10,570 bases of DNA, taken from NCBI GenBank assembly GCA_023395595.1, contig JAEWYO010000054.1, positions 1 to 10,570 on the forward strand. The letters are read 5' to 3'. Each line of letters starts with the position of its first letter. The first letter of the stretch is position 1. The stretch is from Bacillota bacterium (GTDB lineage Bacteria > Bacillota > Clostridia > Christensenellales > CAG-138). Below the pieces are notes generated by a model. The model saw nothing but the letters and a program-made list of their open reading frames with translations. It made no database searches and was not told where the DNA came from. Below are positions 1 through 6,115 of the stretch, one piece after another. A program made the position numbers and the translations under genes.

Positions 1-948
1 GCCGGTGGAGCCACCGTCGGCGGCGCATACTATTTTTGCGGAGAGGACCCGTACAGCCTGAACAAAGGCGTGCGTGCGGTCATCGAGCGTACCAATCCCG
101 ACTTGCGGGACATGAACACCACCGTTCTGCGCGCGCCGCAGGCCGCCGAGATTCAGGCGGCTGCCGAGACGATGCCGTTTTTTGACGAGCTGCGCGTCGT
201 TGTGGTACAGGAGTTTGACGCGGACACCGCCAACGCGCTGGAAGGCTACGTCAAGTCCATGCCGCAGACGACAGCGTTGATCTTCGTCCGCCCGGGCAAA
301 CCGCCGCTGACCAACCCGCTCTACAAAGCGATTGCGGCGCTCAACCGCGTGGTCTCGTTTGACCCGTTGACGGGCACACAGCTCAACTCGTTTTTGCAAA
401 AACGCGCAAAGGACAACGGCATCGTGCTGGAAGAATCGGCGGCAAACCGCATGATCGCGTTCCTCGGCTCCGACCTCGGCGCGCTGGAGAACACGCTGCT
501 GATGCTCGGCGCTTACGTCGGTTTTGGCAACCGCGTGACGGTGAAGGCGGTGGATCTCTGCGTCCGCCCGCCGAGCGAAGCAAAGGTGTTCGGCATTATG
601 GACGATCTCTGGTCCGGCAAGAAAAAGGACGGCATGCGCGCGCTGCTGGAACTGGTCAACGATCCAAGCGAGAGCGCGATGGGGCTTGCGACGCTGTTTT
701 CGCGCAATGTGCGAAACGTGCTCAACGTCAAGCAATGTTTGCTCGGCGGCAAGACGGAGGCGCAGACGGCGCAACTCCTCGGTATGAAGCCATACCCCGT
801 GCAGAAGGCCGCGGCTAGCGCGAAGAAGCGCAGTTATCGACAGCTGGTCGAGATGCTGGATGCGTTCATCGCCATCGAATGGAACCAGAAGCAGGGACTG
901 GCAAAGGCGGAAGATTCGCTGATTCTCGCGTGCCAGGAGCATTTTTAG
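1..948 (+). CDS. holA: DNA polymerase III subunit delta (HolA), 5' end missing
   Basis: The reading frame is open from base 1, so the start codon lies outside the window; 315 codons precede the TAG at 946-948. HolA is the delta subunit of the clamp loader, which opens the beta sliding clamp and loads it on primed DNA. The visible N-terminal part reads YYFCGEDPYSLNKG, which fits the beginning of delta proteins, where a strand ending in a G-E-D/E turn is followed by a helix. Later segments fit the family: FFDELRVVVV, an ALIFVRPGKPP stretch, a three-helix central part with GSDLGALENTLLML, and a C-terminal collar domain ending LAKAEDSLILACQEHF. The usual length is about 330-345 residues, so only some 15-30 residues are missing. 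A GTG at 70 could be taken as a start but would remove the conserved N-terminal strand. No frameshift is seen. Confidence 0.9.
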   Translation, partial: AGGATVGGAYYFCGEDPYSLNKGVRAVIERTNPDLRDMNTTVLRAPQAAEIQAAAETMPFFDELRVVVVQEFDADTANALEGYVKSMPQTTALIFVRPGKPPLTNPLYKAIAALNRVVSFDPLTGTQLNSFLQKRAKDNGIVLEESAANRMIAFLGSDLGALENTLLMLGAYVGFGNRVTVKAVDLCVRPPSEAKVFGIMDDLWSGKKKDGMRALLELVNDPSESAMGLATLFSRNVRNVLNVKQCLLGGKTEAQTAQLLGMKPYPVQKAAASAKKRSYRQLVEMLDAFIAIEWNQKQGLAKAEDSLILACQEHF

Positions 949-960
949 TTTTCGCGACTT

Positions 961-988
961 CCGCAAGTTCGAATTTGCGCAATTGCGG
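961..988. repeat. Nested inverted repeats between holA and the Dabb genes
   Basis: Three overlapping symmetric elements share the half-site CGCAA/TTGCG. Bases 962-979 form an 18-bp near-palindrome with TTCGAA at its centre and one non-matching pair. Bases 978-987 are the perfect palindrome CGCAATTGCG. CCGCAA (961-966) and TTGCGG (983-988) form the outer arms. No T-run follows, so this is not a normal rho-independent terminator for holA. It ends 25 bp before a TATAAT box, which suits an operator, but no regulator is identified. Confidence 0.4.
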
Positions 989-1013
989 TCAAGCAGTACA
1001 TGCGAAAGCCGAC

Positions 1014-1019
1014 TATAAT
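1014..1019 (+). promoter_or_regulatory. Possible -10 box for the Dabb-uvrB genes
   Basis: A perfect TATAAT lies 29 bp before the first Dabb start codon. At the 16-18 bp spacings I find no good TTGACA-like -35 (the 17-bp position reads AAGCAG), and there is no TGn extension. If it is a promoter, it is either weak or needs an activator at the inverted repeats just upstream. The alternative is read-through from holA. Confidence 0.4.
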
Positions 1020-1047
1020 CATCTAGTTCAGAATAAGGAGTATCACC

Positions 1048-1332
1048 ATGATCAAACACATCGTATTCACCAAGTTTGAGAACCCCAACGAGCAGGCGCC
1101 GGTGGCGAGCGAGATGCTGCTCGCGCTCAAAGAGACCGTTCCGCAGATTCGCTCCATCGAAACCGGGCGCGATTTTAAGCACAGCGAGCGCAGCTTTGAT
1201 CTGGCGCTGATCGTCACCTTTGACACCAAGGAAGACCTCGAAATTTACGACCATCATCCGGAGCACGAGAAGGCGCGCGCCTATATCAAAGCGCACCGCA
1301 CGGCGACCGCAACGGTCGATTTCGAGTTTTAA
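1048..1332 (+). CDS. Dabb (stress-responsive A/B barrel) domain protein 1
   Basis: A 94-residue protein starting at ATG with AAGGAG (1035-1040) seven bases upstream. The whole length is one Dabb domain, a small ferredoxin-like alpha/beta barrel that forms dimers. Diagnostic features are the opening MIKHIVFTKF strand, the IETG-containing strand after the first helix, the SFDLALIVTF strand, and YDHHPEHEKARAYI, the Y-x-x-H-P-x-H signature of the family. Most bacterial Dabb proteins have no known reaction. Some relatives are enzymes (for example plant olivetolic acid cyclase) and others are stress-induced, so I assign no function. It lies 45 bp upstream of a second Dabb gene and appears to head a Dabb-Dabb-uvrB transcript. 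Confidence 0.88.
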   Translation: MIKHIVFTKFENPNEQAPVASEMLLALKETVPQIRSIETGRDFKHSERSFDLALIVTFDTKEDLEIYDHHPEHEKARAYIKAHRTATATVDFEF

Positions 1333-1377
1333 TCACGATTCGTCCGCAAGATCCGCTGCCAGAAAGGAGCACACGCC

Positions 1378-1668
1378 ATGCTCAAATACATCGTGCTATT
1401 CAAGTTTCGCGATCCCGAAGCGTGCCTGTCGACGGTGATTGAAAAACTCCACGGCATGGTTGGAAAGATTCCCGAAATCCTCTCGATGGAGACGGGTGCG
1501 GACATCTGGCACAACGGCGAACGCAGCTATGACCTCGCGCTGACGTGCACGTTTGAAAACCTCGATGCCATCGCGGTCTACGACAAGCACCCCGCGCACG
1601 AAGAGGCAAGGGAGTATATCTATGCCCATCGCATCGACGGAAAGACCGTCGTATATGAAATCGTATGA
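1378..1668 (+). CDS. Dabb (stress-responsive A/B barrel) domain protein 2
   Basis: A 96-residue single-domain Dabb protein, paralogous to the gene just upstream. ATG at 1378 is preceded by AAGGAG (1364-1369) at an 8-base spacing. It has the same order of elements: MLKYIVLFKF, a SMETGAD strand, RSYDLALTCTF, and YDKHPAHEEAREYI with the Y-x-x-H-P-x-H signature. It differs from its neighbour most in the first helix and at the C-terminus. The two copies suggest tandem duplication and possibly a heterodimer. Its TGA (1666-1668) overlaps the uvrB ATG (1665-1667), so translation of uvrB is probably coupled to it. Substrate and role are unknown. Confidence 0.88.
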   Translation: MLKYIVLFKFRDPEACLSTVIEKLHGMVGKIPEILSMETGADIWHNGERSYDLALTCTFENLDAIAVYDKHPAHEEAREYIYAHRIDGKTVVYEIV

Positions 1669-3692
1669 ATACATTTAAACTGGTATCCGAATATGAACCC
1701 GCGGGCGACCAGCCGCAGGCGATTGACCGCCTGTCTCAAGGCGTGGAGCGCGGGGACAAGGCACAGGTGCTGCTGGGTGTCACCGGCAGCGGCAAAACCT
1801 ACACCATGGCAAAGGTGATTGAGCGTGTGCAGAAGCCCACGCTGGTCATCGCGCACAATAAAACCCTCGCGGCGCAGCTCTGTTCCGAGTTTCGGGAGTT
1901 TTTTCCCGATTCCGCGGTGGAGTATTTCGTGAGCTATTACGACTACTATCAGCCGGAGGCGTACATCCCCGCGTCGGATACCTACATCGAGAAAACGACC
2001 GCGATCAACGAGGAGATCGATCGCCTGCGCTACAGCGCGACCAGCTCGCTCAACGAGCGGCGGGACGTGATCATCGTCTCCTCCGTCTCCTGCATCTACG
2101 CGTTAGGCGACCCGGAGGAGTATATGCGCCTCTCGGTTTCGCTCAGAAAAGGCATGCAAATCAGCCGCGAAGAGGTCACGCGCAAGCTCGTCGATATCCA
2201 GTTTCAGCGCAACGACATCGATTTTTCGCGCGGTACCTTCCGCGTGCGCGGAGACGTGCTGGATATCTTTCCGATCTCCAGCGCGGGCACTGCAATCCGC
2301 GTGGAGTTCTTCGGCGACGAGGTGGAGCGTATCATGGATGTCAACTCGCTCACGGGCGAGCTGCTCGGCGAACGCGCGCATGTCGCGATCTTTCCCGCGT
2401 CACACTATGCAACCAGCCGCGAAAAGCTGGAGGCCGCCATCGATACCATCTGGAGTGATGCCGAGGCACGGCGGGATGAGTTCCGGCGCATGGATCGCCT
2501 GATCGAGGCGCAGAGAATCGAGCAGCGCACGCAATATGATATCGAGATGATGCGCGAAATCGGCTACTGCAATGGCATCGAAAACTATTCACGCTACTTT
2601 GACGGGCGCAAGCCCGGGCAGCCGCCTTTTACGCTGATCGACTATTTCCCGAAGGATTTTCTGCTGATCGTGGATGAAAGCCACGTGACGATTCCGCAGA
2701 TTGGCGCCATGTATCGCGGAGACCTCGCGCGCAAGACCGCGCTTGTGGACTACGGCTTTCGCATCCCGAGCGCGTATGACAACCGCCCGCTGAAGTTTCC
2801 GGAGTTTGAGGCGCGTATTCCGCAGATGATCTGCGTATCGGCTACGCCAGCGGAATACGAAATGAACCGCTCCAGCCAGGTTGTGGAGCAGATCATTCGT
2901 CCAACGGGTCTAATCGACCCTGAAGTGGAGGTTCGACCCGTCAAAGGGCAGATCGATGACCTGCTTGGGGAGGTTCGAAAACAATCCCTCAAGGGCTATC
3001 GCACGCTTGTCACCACCTTGACCAAGCGCATGGCGGAAGATTTGACCGAGTACCTCGACGGCATGGGCGTGAAGGTGCGCTATATGCACGCGGATATCGA
3101 GACCATCGAGCGCATGGAGATCATCCGAGATCTACGGTTGGGCGATTTTGACGTTCTGGTGGGGATCAATCTGCTCCGCGAGGGGTTAGATTTGCCGGAA
3201 GTGGGGCTTGTTGCAATTCTGGATGCGGATAAAGAGGGCTTCCTGCGCTCATCCACGAGCTTGGTGCAGACCATCGGACGTGCCGCGCGAAATGTGGAAG
3301 GCAAAGTTATCCTGTATGCGGATGTGATTACGCCCAGCATGAAATATGCCATGGATGAGACCGACCGCAGGCGCACAATTCAAAAGGCGTATAACGAGGA
3401 GCACGGCATCACGCCGCAGAGCGTCAAGAAGGCGGTTCGCGCGACGTTGCTCATCACGAAAAAGGTGGAGGACACCGGCGACGAGATGAGCGCGGAGGAA
3501 AAGGCAGCACGCGTCAAGATGCTCACCGAGGAGATGCGCGCGGCGGCAAGAGAGCTGGAGTTCGAACACGCGGCAAAGCTGCGCGACGAAATCCGCAAGC
3601 TCTCCGGCGAGGAAGCGCTGGAGCGCGCCGCCAAAGCCAAGCCCGGCACCATCGGCGCAAAAAAGCGCAACAAGGGTCGGTCGAGAAAATAA
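1665..3692 (+). CDS. uvrB: UvrABC excinuclease subunit UvrB
   Basis: A 675-residue protein of normal family length. UvrB is the damage-verifying ATPase of nucleotide excision repair: UvrA loads it on damaged DNA, it inserts a beta-hairpin between the strands, and it recruits UvrC for incision. Seen in sequence: the N-terminal EPAGDQPQAI motif, Walker A GVTGSGKT (38-45), the beta-hairpin region from YYDYYQPEAYIP (91-102), the DESH box (337-340), helicase motif VI LVQTIGRAARN (533-543), and a C-terminal UVR motif (about 615-645) that contacts UvrC. The tail is lysine/arginine-rich. The start is chosen because it gives the standard N-terminus. It overlaps the upstream Dabb stop by ATGA and lacks a strong ribosome binding site of its own, which suggests coupling. 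uvrA, often adjacent in other bacteria, is not in the window. Confidence 0.98.
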   Translation: MNTFKLVSEYEPAGDQPQAIDRLSQGVERGDKAQVLLGVTGSGKTYTMAKVIERVQKPTLVIAHNKTLAAQLCSEFREFFPDSAVEYFVSYYDYYQPEAYIPASDTYIEKTTAINEEIDRLRYSATSSLNERRDVIIVSSVSCIYALGDPEEYMRLSVSLRKGMQISREEVTRKLVDIQFQRNDIDFSRGTFRVRGDVLDIFPISSAGTAIRVEFFGDEVERIMDVNSLTGELLGERAHVAIFPASHYATSREKLEAAIDTIWSDAEARRDEFRRMDRLIEAQRIEQRTQYDIEMMREIGYCNGIENYSRYFDGRKPGQPPFTLIDYFPKDFLLIVDESHVTIPQIGAMYRGDLARKTALVDYGFRIPSAYDNRPLKFPEFEARIPQMICVSATPAEYEMNRSSQVVEQIIRPTGLIDPEVEVRPVKGQIDDLLGEVRKQSLKGYRTLVTTLTKRMAEDLTEYLDGMGVKVRYMHADIETIERMEIIRDLRLGDFDVLVGINLLREGLDLPEVGLVAILDADKEGFLRSSTSLVQTIGRAARNVEGKVILYADVITPSMKYAMDETDRRRTIQKAYNEEHGITPQSVKKAVRATLLITKKVEDTGDEMSAEEKAARVKMLTEEMRAAARELEFEHAAKLRDEIRKLSGEEALERAAKAKPGTIGAKKRNKGRSRK

Positions 3693-3704
3693 TATGGAGA
3701 CATC

Positions 3705-3733
3705 AAAAACGGGAGCGCTTGCTCCCGTTTTTT
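3705..3733. terminator. Bidirectional rho-independent terminator
   Basis: AAAACGGGAGC pairs with GCTCCCGTTTT around a GCTT loop (3717-3720). On the plus strand the stem runs into TTTTTT, ending uvrB transcription. On the minus strand it is followed by TTTTTG and lies just past the stop of the M15 gene at 3747. One hairpin therefore serves both convergent genes. Confidence 0.93.
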
Positions 3734-3746
3734 GTTGCGTCATTTC

Positions 3747-5912
3747 TTATTTGGTTGGGGTCGGCGTTGGGGAAGCCGTTGCTTTAGGCGTTGGTGTTGG
3801 AGCCGGCGAGGCTTTTGTCTTTGGCGTGAACGAAGGCGCGGGCGAAGGCGAAGGCGTTGGAACATAGACCCAGTCGGGTTCGATGTATTCATAGACCTTT
3901 CTTAGGCCAATATCCGTGTGCATATGCCGGTTTTTGTCGTTTTCCGTGAGCATAAAATGCATCGCATCGCAGGTGGTTTCATAATAGAACCCCCACTCAA
4001 ACCCCGCGCGATAGAACGCCAGCTCGTAGAGCAGATAGTTGATGATCGTCGTGGGTACCACCTTGTAGCGCGCGGGATAAGATCCGTCATAGGTGAAGTC
4101 GTAATACCGCGTGCCTTTTTCGTCCGTTTGGATGCCGTTGTAGACAAGATGGTTGCGCACCTCTCCGCCGATCAAATCATGGTTTCGCGGAATGTTCGCG
4201 TTGGGGAACATGTTGTCGTTCACATCCGCCGCTGTGCCAAGCGTATGGTGGCTCAGGTACTCCAGATTGGACTGGAAGCGCGGCACATAGGTTGCGCACT
4301 TGTCCATCAGCTCATCAAGCAGCAGCGTTTGCCCGACCTTCACTTGACCCGTTCTGGGATTGCGCAGCGAAACGCGAACGTAGGTGTTGTTCAGGTAATG
4401 ATACGCGGTTTCAAAATTCGGCACGGCATCCACATGCACACGCCCCATGTTGGAACGCACGAGGTGCGAATCCCGCCAGAGCGGGTCGGTGCCGATCCCG
4501 CGTCCGCCGCCGATGTAGTACGGAAACAGGAACGCGCTTGTGTCGCCCTGAAAGAATTCCAGCGCGTCGAGATAGTTGTCGTCAAACTTGTTTTGCGTCA
4601 GGGTCGGATGATTCATCAGCTCAATGTCGCAGTCTACGGAGACGAGCGTCACCGGCTCGGGATGGGCAACACTCGTTGCCGTGAGCGTGAAGTGATATTG
4701 CCCTGCGCGGAGTTTGCGGATGTCAAAGAGCTTGTCGAGCGCTTTTTGGCTGCGCGAGGTCAGCGAATATGCGGTGATGTTCTGCTCCGGCAGGAAGGAA
4801 ATGCTTTCGCGAATGGCGGCACCCGTGCCGGAGGCGGGCACCATCTCGGCGCTCACGCTCGTGATCGGGCTGTCGGAATACAGCGAGCCGTGGAGGTTGA
4901 AGTCCAGCCCGCGCTGGAGGTGTTCGCCTGGTTCCAGCATCGGCACCTCCGGGCAGGCGCGAAACTGAATTCCCTCGTACCCAACCGGTGTGATTACGCT
5001 GCCGGCCGAGACAGAAAGCATCGCGATGGCGGCCTTTTTCAGAAAGCCCTGCTGCGCCACGTGCGCTTCCGCCGTCGTCCAGTAGTGCACCGCTGCGCTG
5101 TCTGTGCCCGCGCGGAGCATCTTCGCCGCGTTGGCGGCGGAAGCGTCCGGCATCGGGTCAAGCATGGTTTCCTGCACTGCGGGCGATTCTGCGCGCGCGA
5201 TGCGCTCGTTGACTTCGGAGAGCGTGATGCGTGTCACCTGCGCGGGCAGCACATAACCGAAGTTGCCCGCTTCGGTAATCACATAATAATACCCGTCCAG
5301 TTCGCCGAGGATGCGGACAAGATGCTCGCATTCCTTCGCCAACTCAGGTGCTTTTTCTTCGGGCGTGGTGAGCAGGGCGCACGCGGCGGCTTCGATCTTT
5401 GCATAGCCCGGTTCGCCTTTTCCGGCGAGGCGGCTTTCTTTTGCGTCCTTGACCAGCACATAGCCGGTGTCCTTTGAAAACGCGGCGCGCACATGATAAA
5501 ACGGCGTGCCCTCCGGCGAGGTGACCTCGTCCAATACGATCAACTCGTTGAGCTTGCGTACGTTTTCGTTTCTGAGCTTGATCTTGGTCGATTTTGTCGT
5601 GGGTTCGGGGTAGAGAAAGATCGCGCTGCCCATGGCGATGAGCCTGAGCGCCGGCTGATCGGTCAGCAGGTTTTCGCGGATGCGCGCGGCAACATCCACC
5701 TCGCCCGGAGTGTTCGTTGCGGCGGTGGCAGCGGATTCACTCGCCTGCGCGACCGGTGTTGCGGTTGAGGCGGGCGCGGGGGTTGCCTCCGGCGCTGCGG
5801 TGGTTTCTGCGCGGAGCGTTGGCGGCGCGGAAAAGACCAGCGGAGCGGAGAGGGAGGTACCCGCGAGGAAGAGAATCATAATGCAGTTTGGGAGTAACAG
5901 GGATGGCTTCAT
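3747..5912 (-). CDS. Secreted SH3-like/M15 peptidase (D,D-carboxypeptidase-like), downstream paralogue
   Basis: A 721-residue exported protein. ATG at 5912 has AGGAG (5917-5921) four bases upstream. Residues 1-29 look like a type I signal peptide without a convincing lipobox, followed by an Ala/Pro/Thr linker to about residue 70. Two SH3b-like segments follow: about 96-155 (AIFLYPEP...DTGYVLVKD) and 197-226 (LVRILGELDGYYYV...GYVLPAQV). Next come a helical stretch (about 255-300), an Ig-like beta region (about 336-432), and a C-terminal M15 metallopeptidase domain (about 540-683). The M15 pattern S-x-H-x-x-G-x-A-x-D is present, giving zinc ligands H556 and D563. D649-x-x-H652 after F-E-W-G supplies the catalytic acid and third ligand. 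Known M15 enzymes cut D-Ala-D-Ala or L-Ala-D-Glu bonds in peptidoglycan, so a wall-modifying role outside the membrane is inferred; exact specificity is not visible. The protein ends in a low-complexity P/T/S tail. It has its own promoter and terminator. Confidence 0.8.
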   Translation of the reverse strand: MKPSLLLPNCIMILFLAGTSLSAPLVFSAPPTLRAETTAAPEATPAPASTATPVAQASESAATAATNTPGEVDVAARIRENLLTDQPALRLIAMGSAIFLYPEPTTKSTKIKLRNENVRKLNELIVLDEVTSPEGTPFYHVRAAFSKDTGYVLVKDAKESRLAGKGEPGYAKIEAAACALLTTPEEKAPELAKECEHLVRILGELDGYYYVITEAGNFGYVLPAQVTRITLSEVNERIARAESPAVQETMLDPMPDASAANAAKMLRAGTDSAAVHYWTTAEAHVAQQGFLKKAAIAMLSVSAGSVITPVGYEGIQFRACPEVPMLEPGEHLQRGLDFNLHGSLYSDSPITSVSAEMVPASGTGAAIRESISFLPEQNITAYSLTSRSQKALDKLFDIRKLRAGQYHFTLTATSVAHPEPVTLVSVDCDIELMNHPTLTQNKFDDNYLDALEFFQGDTSAFLFPYYIGGGRGIGTDPLWRDSHLVRSNMGRVHVDAVPNFETAYHYLNNTYVRVSLRNPRTGQVKVGQTLLLDELMDKCATYVPRFQSNLEYLSHHTLGTAADVNDNMFPNANIPRNHDLIGGEVRNHLVYNGIQTDEKGTRYYDFTYDGSYPARYKVVPTTIINYLLYELAFYRAGFEWGFYYETTCDAMHFMLTENDKNRHMHTDIGLRKVYEYIEPDWVYVPTPSPSPAPSFTPKTKASPAPTPTPKATASPTPTPTK
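3750..3863 (-). repeat. Low-complexity Pro/Thr/Ser C-terminal tail (coding)
   Basis: Residues 684-721 of the secreted M15 protein are almost entirely Pro, Thr, Ser, Ala and Lys, with recurring PTPTP and SPAPT units. The DNA shows matching GGCGTTGG and GGCGAAGGC repeats, which could be prone to length change. Such tails usually act as flexible, sometimes glycosylated, spacers. No LPxTG sorting motif or membrane segment follows, so the tail does not itself show anchoring. The lipoprotein paralogue has only a much shorter Ala/Pro ending. Confidence 0.75.
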
Positions 5913-5968
5913 ATGTCTCCTGAGAATGGGTACGATTCATGACAAACGCAATTACGCTTGTGCCTAAC

Positions 5969-5997
5969 AGTATACGCGACGAGGTACGAAAACACAA
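5969..5997 (-). promoter_or_regulatory. Promoter of the downstream M15 gene
   Basis: On the minus strand, TTGTGT (5992-5997) and TATACT (5969-5974) are separated by 17 bp. The predicted transcript starts about 50 nt before the ATG at 5912. The flanks closely match those of the paralogue's promoter at 8315-8342, which supports both. It lies downstream of the terminator at 6060-6092, so this gene does not depend on read-through. Confidence 0.65.
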
Positions 5998-6059
5998 AAC
6001 GAACGCACAAGACACATTTCTTTCGTTGTGAAAGAAGCATACAAGGCAATTATCGGCAC

Positions 6060-6092
6060 AAAAAAGGAGCTGCCCGCGCCGCGGCAGCTCCT
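6060..6092 (-). terminator. Rho-independent terminator of the lipoprotein M15 gene
   Basis: On the minus strand AGGAGCTGCC pairs perfectly with GGCAGCTCCT (10 bp) around an 8-base GC-rich loop, followed at once by TTTTTT-type sequence. It begins 23 bp past the stop codon of the lipoprotein gene and separates it from the second paralogue's promoter. Confidence 0.92.
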
Positions 6093-6115
6093 GTATCACG
6101 TTGCTTGAATCTTTG

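Noticed and set aside
961..988. Inverted repeats after holA as a terminator
   Set aside because: No T-run follows on the plus strand and the nested symmetry suits a protein-binding site better.
961..1047. LexA (SOS) box before the Dabb-uvrB genes
   Set aside because: I looked for the GAAC-N4-GTTC type box and found none; the CGCAA/TTGCG symmetry is different.
3918..5477. 519-codon open frame on the plus strand
   Set aside because: It lies wholly antisense to the M15 gene, has no recognisable domain and an odd His/Arg/Val-rich composition. It follows from GC-rich codon use on the other strand. The opposite frame has a signal peptide, a metal site and a close paralogue.
5882..5912. Cys10 of the secreted M15 protein as a lipobox cysteine
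   Set aside because: The preceding residues are L-P-N, not the small-residue lipobox pattern, and the hydrophobic core continues past the cysteine.
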